A stretch of DNA of 64,000 nucleotides, taken from contig NZ_JAUEMJ010000004.1 in NCBI RefSeq assembly GCF_030403505.1, forward strand, positions 572,367 through 636,366, given 5' to 3'. The stretch comes from Glycomyces tritici (lineage in GTDB: Bacteria; Actinomycetota; Actinomycetes; Mycobacteriales; Micromonosporaceae). This document shows positions 54,856-63,998 of this stretch, piece by piece (the first letter of the stretch is position 1; each line of letters opens with the position of its first letter). The notes under the pieces are model-generated. The model was not told the origin of the DNA and did no database searches. It was given only the letters and a program-made list of their open reading frames with translations. The position numbers and the translations under genes are program-made.

Positions 54856-55524
54856 TCAGGTGAGGCTGAACGACTCCTGGATCGCCTCGATCTGCGCTAT
54901 CAGCTCCGGCTCCTGACCGAGTACCAAGCTGCTCGTAAAGATGATCCGATCCTCAACCCTGATGGCCGTCGTGGACATCCACCCGAGGGTGTCGTGCGAA
55001 CCCGAAGCCGTGGCGGACGGGTACCCGTCGACGGTGCCGGACACAGGCTCGATATCCGGAGCGTCGGTTCCCGCACCGACGAAGGCATCGATCGTAACTG
55101 CGACCTCGTCCTCCGGGAGAACGTCCTCATCCGCGTCCCGCGCGAGGACGAGCATTCGGGCCTCGCTCCCTGGTGAACTGACCACTGTGGTGGGAACCTC
55201 GAACTCCTGTTCCGTCATTTCCTCCTCTGAGAGCCGCGTCCAGCCCTCGGGGAGGGTGAAGCAGAGACCAGCCTTCTCGTCGATGACGTGCGCCGCATCG
55301 TCGATGCACGTCGCACCGGTCGTCCCGGCGTCGTTCGTTGCGTCGTTCGGTGCGTCGTCATCGGTACCCCTGACAACCAGGTAGACGGCGGCCACTGCCA
55401 CCAGGGCCAGCCCGATGGACACGAAGGTGAAGATCTGCTTCCGGTTTCGGCCCGCCGCAGGTCGCGGCCCGTTCGAGGGGATGGTCGACGGAGCAGTCGA
55501 AGGGGAAGACTGAGGGGCAGTCAA
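54856..55524 (-). CDS. Membrane-anchored extracytoplasmic protein
   Basis: A 222-residue protein. A Pro/Ser/Thr-rich cytoplasmic start is followed by one helix (IFTFVSIGLALVAVAAVYLV, about 30-50) and an external domain with two Cys (TGATCIDDA, AGLCFTLPEGW). The FTLPEGWTRLSEEE opening resembles lipoprotein LpqN/DUF-type beta domains, but I cannot assign it. TTG 55524 with AGGAG 7 nt upstream. No gene is seen at 55525-55830. Confidence 0.7.
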   Translation of the reverse strand: MTAPQSSPSTAPSTIPSNGPRPAAGRNRKQIFTFVSIGLALVAVAAVYLVVRGTDDDAPNDATNDAGTTGATCIDDAAHVIDEKAGLCFTLPEGWTRLSEEEMTEQEFEVPTTVVSSPGSEARMLVLARDADEDVLPEDEVAVTIDAFVGAGTDAPDIEPVSGTVDGYPSATASGSHDTLGWMSTTAIRVEDRIIFTSSLVLGQEPELIAQIEAIQESFSLT

Positions 55525-55830
55525 GGGTGCACTCCTGGGATCGGTGGGCGGCAGTGAAATGCCGGACCTAGGTCGCCGGGCCGAAGCGATCCGCAGCGAC
55601 CAATGGGGACGAGACAGGGACTAGACGGGGACGCGAGACAATGAAGACGATACGGCGCGGGAGCGAATCACGGGGGCCCTCGCGCCGCGCCTGCCGGTTT
55701 CCCGCCGGTATCGCCTCCACGCGCGGCTCGCGGCAACAACGAAACAGACAACCTGCTAGGAATTACCCGATCAACCAATCCGGTCAAGCCACTAGTCGTC
55801 ATGGAGTGTCCAGCGCTCATTGCCTCGCTT

Positions 55831-56227
55831 TCAGTGGAGTCCGTAGGCGCGGATCGTGGTCTGGGTGACTTCGGTGCCCGTTTCGTCGGTTGCGGTCAGG
55901 CGGGTGGAGACGTACTGGGCGTTCCGGGGGTGGTCGATGTCGACGGTGCCGGTGCTCCCCTCGTGGTCGACGTCGACCGCCTTCCAGGTCCGTCCGTTGT
56001 TGTAGGACTCCTCGAAGGTCATCTTCTGGGCCGTCACGGCCTCGCCCATGACGTCGAGCAGTTCGAGGGTGAGTTCCTGGTGGCGGTCCTTGGTCCAGCC
56101 GCTGTCGATGCCCTGCGCGGTGATGCCGACCGCCGGGAGGGTCAGCAGCGAGCCCTCAGGGTCGACCGAAGTCGGATCGAGGTCGAAGGTCCATTCGACA
56201 GCGAATGTGGTGGCGAACCCGGTGCCG
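55831..56227 (-). pseudogene. C-terminal remnant of an S8 (subtilase) peptidase-like protein
   Basis: The frame encodes about 130 residues typical of the beta-sandwich tails of actinobacterial S8 peptidases, such as FEESYNNGRTWKAVDVDH, and ends RLTATDETGTEVTQTTIRAY. No protease domain remains. On the coding strand the homology begins just where tRNA-like copy 4 (56228-56304, opposite strand) ends, so the gene appears cut by that element or by recombination there. Confidence 0.6.
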
Positions 56228-56304
56228 GCCCAACTACTCCAACTGGCAGCGAGAGCGGACTCAAAACCCGCACAGTCTGGGTTCAAATCCCAGGAAGGGC
56301 ACCA
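56228..56304 (+). tRNA. tRNA-Leu(CAA)-like element, copy 4, probably defective
   Basis: Same length and plan as copy 2 with an encoded ACCA end. The anticodon arm is intact (CAA) and the T loop is TTCAAAT. The acceptor GCCCAAC faces GAAGGGC with two mismatches, and the D loop carries a substitution. Flanked on the left by a broken peptidase gene. 56305-56578 shows no gene. Confidence 0.5.
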
Positions 56305-56578
56305 AGCGCAGCAAGGCGATCTGCGCCTCGGGGCATGACAGGCCGACGGGAAACAACCACAAGAGAGCCAGTGCACAATCGCGCCCTCCGCAAAGACCGC
56401 TCAAATAGCGACCGGTCGAGCTATCCGGTCGCCGAAGATCATGGGCAGGAGAGCGGTTAGCTCGTTGCCGATATATATCTTCATGTCACGGCGAGCTGCG
56501 GCCCGATGAGTCCTCCGCTTCGAGCCGCGAGGCCTGCTCGCGCGCGGCGCCTGTCAGCGCACGCTGGATGATCGCTCC

Positions 56579-57604
56579 TTACTCAGGCTCGTGGTGATCG
56601 ACGTGCATGGTGATCGGGTAGTGGTCGGAGTAGCCGTCTTGGTTGACGTCTTTGCCCATGCCGCCGAAGGGGACCGGCGCGGGGTAGGTGCCGGTGCCGA
56701 TCATCGCCGCCGGGCGGGTGACGATCGCGACCGTGGCCGGGTGGGCGCGAAGCCGGGCGGCGGGGCCGATCATGTTCTTGCCGACCAGGAACTGGTCGAG
56801 CACATTCGCGAAGTTCTGGAAATAGAACGTCCCCGCCGGCACCGGGATACCCTCAGCGTCCGTCCCGTCGTCGGCACCGATCACCGGACCCATGAGATTC
56901 CACAGCAGCGGCGCCTTGATCGCACCCAGCACCTTCGAGCGCTGCCGGGTCGACAGCGCATGCTGCGTCAGCGAGAGATCGGACGGTTCGTCGTTGAAGT
57001 CGCCCATGACCAGCACCGGCGTATCCGCACCATGAACCTCCAAGGCCCGCTGATGGAAATAGGCGAGGGTCTCACCGGCGACCGCACGATAGGCGGCCGA
57101 TTCGAACTGCCCGCCTGACCGGGAGGGCCAGTGATTGCCGAACACCGCCCACGTCAACCCCTCGGCGGTCTGGAAGTTGACCTGCAGGAGTTCACGAGTG
57201 CCGGTCCGGCGCATCACCACATGCTGGAACACCTCCCCCGCAGGGACGGAGAACAGGTCCGCATCGAAGATGAACGCGACATCGATGCCGCGCTGGTCGA
57301 CCGTATCGGCATGCACCACCCGATAATCGCGCCCCGGCAGCGCCGCTCGCACGGCATCGGTGAGCAGGCCCATGACAAACTCGTTCTCGACCTCGCACAC
57401 CCCCAGCAGATCCGGGCCCGCGCCGCCGTTCATCAGCGCGATCACCGATGCCAGCTGGGCGACCTTCCGGTCCCGCAGCGCCGCCGTCCAACCCACCAAC
57501 GACTCGCCCAGCGCACGCTGCAGTTTCTCGCTCCGCCTGGGCGAATGTTCCTCATCGAAAAGGTTCTCCACATTCCACCAGGCGACGAAGTAACCGTTTC
57601 CCAT
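56579..57604 (-). CDS. Endonuclease/exonuclease/phosphatase (EEP) family protein
   Basis: A 341-residue EEP-fold enzyme. Motifs are VAWWNVENLFDE (Asn and Asp), LLGVCEVENEFVMG (metal Glu), VVHADTVDQRGIDVAFIF, VLVMGDFNDEPSD and SDHYPITMHVDHH. It cleaves phosphodiester or phosphomonoester bonds. No signal peptide, so it is probably cytoplasmic or non-classically exported. ATG 57604 is chosen; the upstream frame runs through a tRNA-like remnant. Confidence 0.88.
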   Translation of the reverse strand: MGNGYFVAWWNVENLFDEEHSPRRSEKLQRALGESLVGWTAALRDRKVAQLASVIALMNGGAGPDLLGVCEVENEFVMGLLTDAVRAALPGRDYRVVHADTVDQRGIDVAFIFDADLFSVPAGEVFQHVVMRRTGTRELLQVNFQTAEGLTWAVFGNHWPSRSGGQFESAAYRAVAGETLAYFHQRALEVHGADTPVLVMGDFNDEPSDLSLTQHALSTRQRSKVLGAIKAPLLWNLMGPVIGADDGTDAEGIPVPAGTFYFQNFANVLDQFLVGKNMIGPAARLRAHPATVAIVTRPAAMIGTGTYPAPVPFGGMGKDVNQDGYSDHYPITMHVDHHEPE

Positions 57605-57747
57605 GACTGAGGCCCCCTGCCCACGCGCGACCCGAGCCGGGCCGGTCCTATTGCGACCATATCGAGCATCCCCACCGAGCGGGGCCTGCCGCGCGGAAGC
57701 GAACTCCAAGAGCCGAGGACCCAACAACGCGTAAGCCGGCGCGAGGT

Positions 57748-57803
57748 TTCCAACCCGACTCAAAACCCGCACCGTCTGGGTTCCAATCCCAGGTAGGGCA
57801 CCA
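57748..57803 (+). pseudogene. Truncated tRNA-like element, copy 5
   Basis: Contains TTCCAAC of the D arm joined directly to the anticodon loop (ACTCAAAACCCGC), then a T arm with loop TTCCAAT and the GTAGGGCACCA end. About 15 nt of D arm and anticodon stem plus the 5' acceptor strand are missing. The rest of 57605-57915 has no gene. Confidence 0.7.
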
Positions 57804-57915
57804 AGCAAGCATGACAGACCAGGTCTGCCGTCGTGCCCGTCGTGAAGCCACGAGGCCATAGAGGGCTGACCGTCTCGCCGAAAGCTGCGGCGGCGCGCCC
57901 AAGTGGTGGTCACTG

Positions 57916-58899
57916 TCAGACGCAGTCGACCGGGACACCAGGGTTGCGGTCCAGTTCTGCGTAGATTGCGGCCGCCTCCGTGCCGGTCACCGCGTGCGGC
58001 TGCTCGTCGGTGCAGGCCATCCAGGGCAGTACCATCGTGGCGTAGTCGGCGACTTCCAGGACCGGGGCGACGGCGAAGTGCCCGGGCTGTTCAGGGGCGA
58101 TACGGGAGGTCTGGCGCTCGCCGTCGGCGAGGTACTCCACGGCTAGCGCGAACTCGCAGTACTGCTCGTCGGCATGGGCCGTGAAGGTGATGACCTCCTT
58201 CTCCCCGCGATCCAATGTGATCGTGGTGGCGTCCGAGAACGCCGGGAGCGCCTCGAGATCGGGGGGCTCGAAGCTCAGCGGCTCGTCCAACGGCAACTGC
58301 TTGAGCTTGGCGCCGGGATCGTCGATCTCGACCGCGAGCCCGATCTTCTCCCCCGTTCCCTGGAGCGAGAAGGGGAAGTACGTCCCGCCCTCCGGGTCTG
58401 CGCACTCGACCTGGGTCGGATAGAGGTCGGTGACCGTCACCGTCTCATCCCGTTTCCCCTCAAGGACGACCTCCCACTGCCCCCACCCGGCGAACGAGCC
58501 GCCCTGCTCGATGGTCCAGGCGGCCGTGGGCAGCCCGTAATACATCGGGTCCCATGTGAACGCCGCGAGATCGGCGTCCGCGACAGTGCCGGGGATCGTG
58601 TGGCCTGACTGACCGTAGGGGGCGGGTTCGAGCATCTTGACATCGAAGGCGAACAGCGGATCGGTGAACGCCTGCTCGATCGTCTTGGCCGTCGTAGTCG
58701 TGATGATCTGCTGAATGCCTGCGACGAGCGCGGCGCCCAACACGACCGCAACGACATAGGTGAGTGGCTTCTTGAACAGTGCCAGCAGCTTTCGGCGTCG
58801 AGACGGCCCCGGCGCCGGCTGGCCGCTCCCAGGCGGTTGCAGGATATGGGCGCGACTCGCGCCAGGCACCCGGCGGTAGTCGGGGGAGGGATGAGTCAT
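57916..58899 (-). CDS. Membrane-anchored extracytoplasmic protein
   Basis: A 327-residue protein. A basic Pro-rich start is followed by one helix (PLTYVVAVVLGAALVAGIQQ, about 44-64) and a large beta-rich external domain with three Cys. Reminiscent of actinobacterial hypothetical proteins with no function assigned. ATG 58899 with GGAG upstream. It is divergent from the AlbA_2-type gene; 58900-59197 is the shared upstream region. Confidence 0.68.
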   Translation of the reverse strand: MTHPSPDYRRVPGASRAHILQPPGSGQPAPGPSRRRKLLALFKKPLTYVVAVVLGAALVAGIQQIITTTTAKTIEQAFTDPLFAFDVKMLEPAPYGQSGHTIPGTVADADLAAFTWDPMYYGLPTAAWTIEQGGSFAGWGQWEVVLEGKRDETVTVTDLYPTQVECADPEGGTYFPFSLQGTGEKIGLAVEIDDPGAKLKQLPLDEPLSFEPPDLEALPAFSDATTITLDRGEKEVITFTAHADEQYCEFALAVEYLADGERQTSRIAPEQPGHFAVAPVLEVADYATMVLPWMACTDEQPHAVTGTEAAAIYAELDRNPGVPVDCV

Positions 58900-59197
58900 C
58901 GCAAGGCTCCGTAAGCCGAGAAACGAGGGATAACTCCATGGTAGACAGCATCCCCGCATCCAGCAGTACACCAGACGAAACGTCACCTGTTCAAGCATCA
59001 AACCGAGAAGAGCGCCCCGCCAACCGAGGATCGCGGCTGTACCTTGAGGTCCGGCGGGAACGATGCCTCACAGCCACATGAGCGAGGGCAATTCCTGGTC
59101 TTGAGCGATCGCCGCAATTCGCACCGGTTGGGTTGTGAGACATCGCACCGAAGCACGACACTCGGGAGCTGTCGTACCGCTCTGCTACAACCGTTGG

Positions 59198-60379
59198 ATG
59201 GATGGCCTCGCGCGTCCCACGCGCTATCAGCACACGAGCACTGAGGCGAAAGCGCTGCTCGCCGCGGGCGAGTCCGCAGGAATCGAGTACAAGCGCGAAG
59301 CCAATGAAATCGAGCCAGGAACATTGGCGGCGTTGGCGAACTGGGTCGCCCTCGACCCTTCCCGCGAAGTCGCCCACCTACTCGTCGGCGTGGAAGAGGT
59401 GACCGACCGGGCAACCGGTTTGACCACCGGCGTCGTGTACGGCCTCTCGAACGGACTTGAGAAGGCAGTCTCGAGACTCCTGAATCATTCGAGTAGCACT
59501 TTCCCGATTCCGGTGGATCTGTTCATCATCGAAGAAGCAGTCGAGGAAGACCGCCCGTTCCTTCGAGTCGAGCTGCGGCCCACCCAGGCGCCGCACTATG
59601 ACGGGAAAGGGCGGCGGCAGACCCGCCAGGGCCGGTCAACGAGAGCCATGACTGACGACGAGCTGCTCCAGGTTTACCTTGATCGCGAAGCCGGAACGTT
59701 CGCCGCCCGGTTCCGCCACACCACCACCGAACTGCGCGAGGCCGTCGGCGCCGTGGGGACCCAGATCGACCAGATCGCTGAGGCCATCGAACGCAACATC
59801 GGCGGCCCGCTGGAGGAGCTGACCGCCACCGCTCACCGTGCCGTATCCGCCGCCGAGGACGCTGAGTCCGCCGCGATGAACGCCGGATCAGCGGCCAACA
59901 TGCTGGAGTTCGGCGTGACCGAAGTCGAACGGATGGTCCGTGATCTGAGCGAAGTCGTCGACGACCTCCAGGACGACTCACTCGATGCCCTCGTCTCGCG
60001 CGTCTTTCACCTCCGGCGCCGGGTGTGGTGGGTGTTCTCCCTCGACACCTCGAAGCGATCCTCGGCCGCCGCGGAGCGCCTGACCAGGTGGATGCACCAG
60101 CAGCTCTCAGGTGACATCTCACCCGAAGCCGCACGCAACTCATGGGAACTGGGGGTCTGGGAACAGCTCCTCACCCAGCGGAAACAGCAGAAGAGCGCGA
60201 AGGGGACCCTGAAGTGGTGGACTGCCGCAGCAGCGGAGATCAAGAGCTACCTCAAATCCCCTGCCTTCCAAGGCCCCGAACTCCCCGACCTGCGCGCAGA
60301 ACTGAACGGCGACATCAACGAAGCCCTTGACAACCCCGAAAGCCGCACCCGCGAGTTCTACGACTCGCTGCAGCACTGA
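59198..60379 (+). CDS. AlbA_2 (Schlafen-like) domain protein with coiled-coil
   Basis: A 393-residue protein. Residues 20-150 fit the AlbA_2 putative nucleic-acid or nucleotide-binding domain: AGESAGIEYKREANEIEPGT, then VAHLLVGVEEVTDRATG with a GxVYGL turn, and FLRVELRPTQAPHY. Residues 180-270 are a helical coiled-coil, and the C-terminus is Trp-rich and helical. Such proteins occur in antiphage or toxin settings. A TACAAC box 7 nt before ATG 59198 and the lack of a ribosome site suggest a leaderless mRNA. Followed by a gene of unknown function. Confidence 0.7.
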   Translation: MDGLARPTRYQHTSTEAKALLAAGESAGIEYKREANEIEPGTLAALANWVALDPSREVAHLLVGVEEVTDRATGLTTGVVYGLSNGLEKAVSRLLNHSSSTFPIPVDLFIIEEAVEEDRPFLRVELRPTQAPHYDGKGRRQTRQGRSTRAMTDDELLQVYLDREAGTFAARFRHTTTELREAVGAVGTQIDQIAEAIERNIGGPLEELTATAHRAVSAAEDAESAAMNAGSAANMLEFGVTEVERMVRDLSEVVDDLQDDSLDALVSRVFHLRRRVWWVFSLDTSKRSSAAAERLTRWMHQQLSGDISPEAARNSWELGVWEQLLTQRKQQKSAKGTLKWWTAAAAEIKSYLKSPAFQGPELPDLRAELNGDINEALDNPESRTREFYDSLQH

Positions 60380-60430
60380 CCCGTCCACACGACCATCACT
60401 GACGACCGACCCGCACTGGAGCACTCAATC

Positions 60431-61315
60431 GTGACCACACCCCAGGACCAGCCCCAGACCCCGCCGCATCTGACCCCCGAGTACGTCGAGGCGATCCTCG
60501 ACCGCATCCGCGACTACGCCCTCTGCTCAGACCTGCGCATGTACGCCTGGGCCAGGCGTAGGCGCGCCGAGAACGCAGGCGACGACCAGGCAGCGATCGA
60601 CTATATGAAGTCCGTCGAGCAGAGCAAGATCGAGTTCGCCGAGGACGCCTTCGAGGAACTTCAGGAGTTTCTGCACCAACTGACCACCGACCAGCCCCCC
60701 TCGCTGGCCGATGACGATGAGGAGCCCATCACCGACTCACTTCGTGAGCAATTTGCACGCACTGATGCGGCCGTCGCTGAGCGGGGCGTGCCCGACGACG
60801 TCCTGGCACCCCTCGCGGCGATCGGCGTGGTCGTCTCCGCGTGGCGTAACACCCTCGAACCCTGGCACTACCTGTTCACCGACGCGCAGATGTCGTGGAT
60901 GAGCCTGATCGCCACCCGCGACATCATCCCGCACATGAACCCCGACACGAACACCCCTGACTTCGCGGTCATCGAGCAGGTCCTGTGCGACGGCGACCGC
61001 CTCGTCCTCCCCGGAATCCCCGCGCACGATGTGCTCGGCCCGGCCTGGTCCTCGATTGACACCCGCATCGCCGCCCACGTCCGGCGTTACCAGGAGGACG
61101 AGTACACAACGAGGGTGCTCGCCAACTGGGGCGGCATGGCCGGGTCCCGATGGTGGGGATGCCAGGACTGGGAGGACCACGCGTACGCGATCGCCGACCA
61201 CCTCGAACTCAACCGGTACCGCACCCGACAGCTGATCCGCGAACCCTGGAAGCTCCCATTCGAGATGTGGGAGAGGGCGATCGAGTATCAGAAGGACGTT
61301 CAATACCAGCGCTGA
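60431..61315 (+). CDS. Unrecognised soluble protein downstream of the AlbA_2-type gene
   Basis: A 294-residue acidic, helical protein (EYVEAILDRIRDYALCSDLR at the start; a Trp-rich SRWWGCQDWEDHAYAIADHL segment near the end). No membrane segment or motif I can name. GTG 60431, 51 bp after the previous gene in the same direction, so possibly one operon. Nothing is recognised at 61316-61699 except the upstream block of the next tRNA-like gene. Confidence 0.65.
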   Translation: MTTPQDQPQTPPHLTPEYVEAILDRIRDYALCSDLRMYAWARRRRAENAGDDQAAIDYMKSVEQSKIEFAEDAFEELQEFLHQLTTDQPPSLADDDEEPITDSLREQFARTDAAVAERGVPDDVLAPLAAIGVVVSAWRNTLEPWHYLFTDAQMSWMSLIATRDIIPHMNPDTNTPDFAVIEQVLCDGDRLVLPGIPAHDVLGPAWSSIDTRIAAHVRRYQEDEYTTRVLANWGGMAGSRWWGCQDWEDHAYAIADHLELNRYRTRQLIREPWKLPFEMWERAIEYQKDVQYQR

Positions 61316-61699
61316 GCGTCGCGGAACATTGGCTTGGACACGGCTGGAGCAGAACTGGCGCTGTTGGTCGGGGTCCATCGATCGGGCCTCCATCGCCAAG
61401 CCAGAACAGCCAGCCAGGCGATCACGGATTGCTCGATGCTTACCGTTGCGGCAGGCCAGCGCGAGTTGGGACAATTGAGGTACCGGTTCACGCCACTCGT
61501 GGGCCACAACCTCTGAGATCAGGCCCTGTACGTGGGCGAGTATGGCTTTGACCTGGTGTTTTGAGTTGTAATAAGAAACCGAAAGGGCCACGTTCCCCTT
61601 CGCCGCACGAGAGTGGCTCCCCGTCCGGGGCCGGTTCACCGTCGCCCGCGCCCTACCAGGTATCATCTACACCGGCTCCGGCGCCCTGCCCGGTGCCAC

Positions 61700-61773
61700 G
61701 GCCCGGTATTCCAACTGGCAGAGAAGACGGATTCAAAACCCGTACAGTGTGGGTTCGAATCCCACCCGGGCTA
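61700..61773 (+). tRNA. tRNA-Leu(CAA)-like gene without long variable arm, copy 6
   Basis: Nearly identical to copy 1 (22606-22679). The acceptor is GGCCCGG/CCGGGCT, the anticodon loop TTCAAAA and the T arm GTGGG-TTCGAAT-CCCAC. The GGTATCATCTACACCGG block upstream is shared with copy 1. It is directly followed by a strong intrinsic terminator, the best sign that this element is transcribed as RNA. Confidence 0.68.
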
Positions 61774-61780
61774 CGTCAGT

Positions 61781-61815
61781 AACCCGCACAACCATCAAAG
61801 GCTGTGCGGGTTTTT
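61781..61815. terminator. Intrinsic terminator after tRNA-like copy 6
   Basis: A 10-bp stem AACCCGCACA / TGTGCGGGTT (61781-61790, 61803-61812) followed by TTTTT on the plus strand, starting 8 bp after the tRNA-like gene. It also lies beyond the stop of the recombinase remnant on the minus strand. Confidence 0.85.
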
Positions 61816-62262
61816 CATGTTCCTGGGCCTTTTCCTCGTCTTTGAGCGATTGACGCACGATTTTTCGCGAGTGTGGGCGTGACAGTGGCGTTGCACGTCA
61901 GCTCACTGCGTTCAGGTTGGTACACCAGCTCAAGCCTGAACGCCTGCAGGAGGAGCCGAAGTCTGTCGGCGGGCACGCGGTCGAGATCAATCTCGCCGCT
62001 TGGAAAATCATCGACGACGCGGACTTCGGGCTTGCGGCGCAGCGTCTCATCGATCGTCTCGATTCGCGCTTGAAGCTGCTGCCGCTCGCGGCCGGGTGGC
62101 CTTCAGGGCGTGCCCCGCGTTTGGGATGGCACGAGTTAGTAGATGCGCTCGTTTCGCGGAGTGCCGTACATGCGCAGGCCGCAGAGTCCGCATCTGATGA
62201 TTGACCGGAGCCGGTAGTCGGCGGGATGGCGTCGCTCCATGCTCTTGTTGCGCCGCCGCGCA
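61815..62262 (-). pseudogene. Serine recombinase (integrase) remnant
   Basis: On the minus strand the zinc beta-ribbon part reads ARRRNKSMERRHPADYRLRS then IIRCGLCGLRMYGTPRNERI and hits TAA. After a short damaged stretch another frame continues with QQLQARIETIDETLRRKPEV and ends LRLLLQAFRLELVYQPERSE before TGA at 61815. These are the C-terminal modules of a large serine recombinase; the catalytic domain is absent. It abuts tRNA-like copy 6, a typical integration layout. Confidence 0.68.
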
Positions 62263-62384
62263 TCGAAGCCGTGGGCCGTCATCGAGATGCTCGACCCGCG
62301 CTAAACGCGAATCCTGGGGTCAGGTGCCTACTGCCAAGGCTCGACAGCCGGCATCTCGCTTGCCAGTGCGGTTCGACCACACTG

Positions 62385-63176
62385 CTATGACCCCGCTGAG
62401 TCGACGCCGGGGCGGGTCTTTCGCCAGGCCGTCCAGGCGGCCTGGAGTGTCGCGGCGATGGCCGGTACGACGATGAGCGCTACCGGTGCGAACACTTCGA
62501 CGCCGATGAAGCCGACCGGGGCGATGTCGGGGTCCTCGCTGTAGAACAGCCAGGGGCTGCCAACCGCGATGGCGGCGAGGAGCACTACCGCAAACCCGTA
62601 CGCGACCCGACGGTTCGGACGTCGCCATGCGGCGAGCACGAGCAGACCCGCGGTGGCCGTGTAGAGGAGTGCGAGCCAACCGGCCGGGGAAGCGGGTTCG
62701 ACGCGGGTGCTGATGTGGATGGTGAGGATGAACAGGGCCACCGCCAGGATCACGAGCGCGCCCGCCTCGGGCAGAAACGAGTCCACTCCGAATCGCGTCC
62801 GCTTCCAGGCGACCAGCAGGAGCCAGGCCGGTGGCATCGTCAGAAGGGTGTAGAAGATCGGGGTGACGACGTAGCCGCTCCATGCCAGGTCCGAGCCGGT
62901 CCAGAGGTAGCCGAACCAGTCGTAGAGGGAGAGGATCCAGCAGATGGGCACTAGAATCCAGGCCGCCCGCCTGAGGCTGCGGTTCCCAGTGCGGAGCGCG
63001 GTGGCGATGGCCGTCCAGAGGGCGGTGAAATGGGCGATGAGGCCGAGGATCGGCTCCATCGGTGCGACGTAGTCGACGGCGATCCCCACTGGAATGAGCA
63101 CGATGGTGAGCGCTGCGGTGATCATTGAGACTCGGGGCCTGGCGACGGCGCCCAGGGTCGGTTCGGCGGTAGTCAT
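62385..63176 (-). CDS. Multi-pass membrane protein of unknown function
   Basis: A 263-residue protein with about seven helices (SMITAALTIVLIPVGIAVDY, ILGLIAHFTALWTAIATAL, WILVPICWILSLYDWFGYLW, and more). ATG 63176. No family recognised. It lies between the recombinase remnant and transposase debris. Confidence 0.72.
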   Translation of the reverse strand: MTTAEPTLGAVARPRVSMITAALTIVLIPVGIAVDYVAPMEPILGLIAHFTALWTAIATALRTGNRSLRRAAWILVPICWILSLYDWFGYLWTGSDLAWSGYVVTPIFYTLLTMPPAWLLLVAWKRTRFGVDSFLPEAGALVILAVALFILTIHISTRVEPASPAGWLALLYTATAGLLVLAAWRRPNRRVAYGFAVVLLAAIAVGSPWLFYSEDPDIAPVGFIGVEVFAPVALIVVPAIAATLQAAWTAWRKTRPGVDSAGS

Positions 63177-63353
63177 GTGGCGAGTATCGCGGTCCTGCGC
63201 CACCGTTCGTTCAGTGATTCGGGCCGTCTTTGTAGGTTCTGCACAACAGATTCCGGTTCGGTGTCCGAATTCAGATCATTATTTTCTTGGGTTCTGCCAG
63301 TGCGGACCGAGGGCCCCAAGCTTCTGCTTGGGACCCTGAGTGATCGCGCAGGG

Positions 63354-63481
63354 TCAGGGATTGGTGAGACCTTCGATCGCTTCGGCGAGGGCGTCGGTGG
63401 CGGTGTCCACCTCCGCTTGGGTGGCGCCCTTGTCCTCGTCGGCCTCGGTCGCCGCGTCGCGGGCGGCGACGAGGGCCTGAC
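63354..63481 (-). pseudogene. C-terminal tail of a FIVAR-repeat surface protein
   Basis: Encodes QALVAARDAATEADEDKGAT and QAEVDTATDALAEAIEGLTN before a stop, the helix pattern of FIVAR modules in cell-surface proteins. Only the last module survives; it is joined to a transposase fragment at about 63482. Confidence 0.5.
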
Positions 63482-63771
63482 AGGAGTAGAGCGATCGCGA
63501 TCGCCAACTGCACCAGCACCGTCGAGCGGTCCAGCCGGCCCCGGCCCGCCGAGACCGGCAGCGCCTTCGCCAGCTCGGCGGTCAGCCCGATGCGGTCGGC
63601 GAGTCGGCGCAGCAGCACCACGCCCGCATGATCGACCAGGCCCATGCCGTCAGCGGCCACGTCCAGGCCCCCCGATAGCTCACCCGAAAGGTGCTCCTTC
63701 AACCGCGGCAATACGTCCTCAACACACGTGTATTCGCAGGTGAACGGGCACCTTTCGCCATGGGAGTCCAT
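63482..63771 (-). pseudogene. N-terminal fragment of an IS1380-like transposase
   Basis: From ATG 63771 the frame reads KEHLSGELSGGLDVAADGMG, then LVDHAGVVLLRRLADRIGLT and GRLDRSTVLVQLAIAIAL, the start of IS1380-type transposases. It is interrupted where FIVAR-tail sequence begins. The catalytic DDE part is gone. Confidence 0.6.
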
Positions 63772-63929
63772 CAGAGACGTTGGGCCGCAGAATAACTGAG
63801 GCAAATACTGCTGCGGCACTTGCCGGGGCCGGGCTGGGATTCGAGCGGGACCGGTCCCGTAAGAGCTCCCCTAAGCGATGTCCCGTTAGTTGCTCGTGGG
63901 TGCGCCCAGGCGCGGCGGTTTCGCGGGTG

Positions 63930-63998
63930 TCAGCCTGTAAGGGTGAGGTTGTGGAGGCGGGCGATGCCGGCCATTGCCTCGGCGGAGCCCTCGCCACG
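63930..63998 (-). pseudogene. Possible tail of another transposase at the window edge
   Basis: A frame entering from the right edge ends GEGSAEAMAGIARLHNLTLT then stop, loosely like the MATLRNLAI-type ends of ISAs1-family transposases. Too short to be sure. 63772-63929 holds nothing else recognised. Confidence 0.25.

Noticed and set aside
60737..61666. 309-residue minus-strand ORF
   Set aside because: Overlaps the plus-strand gene at 60431 and has no recognisable motif. The part beyond that gene (61316-61666) shows no convincing coding signature.
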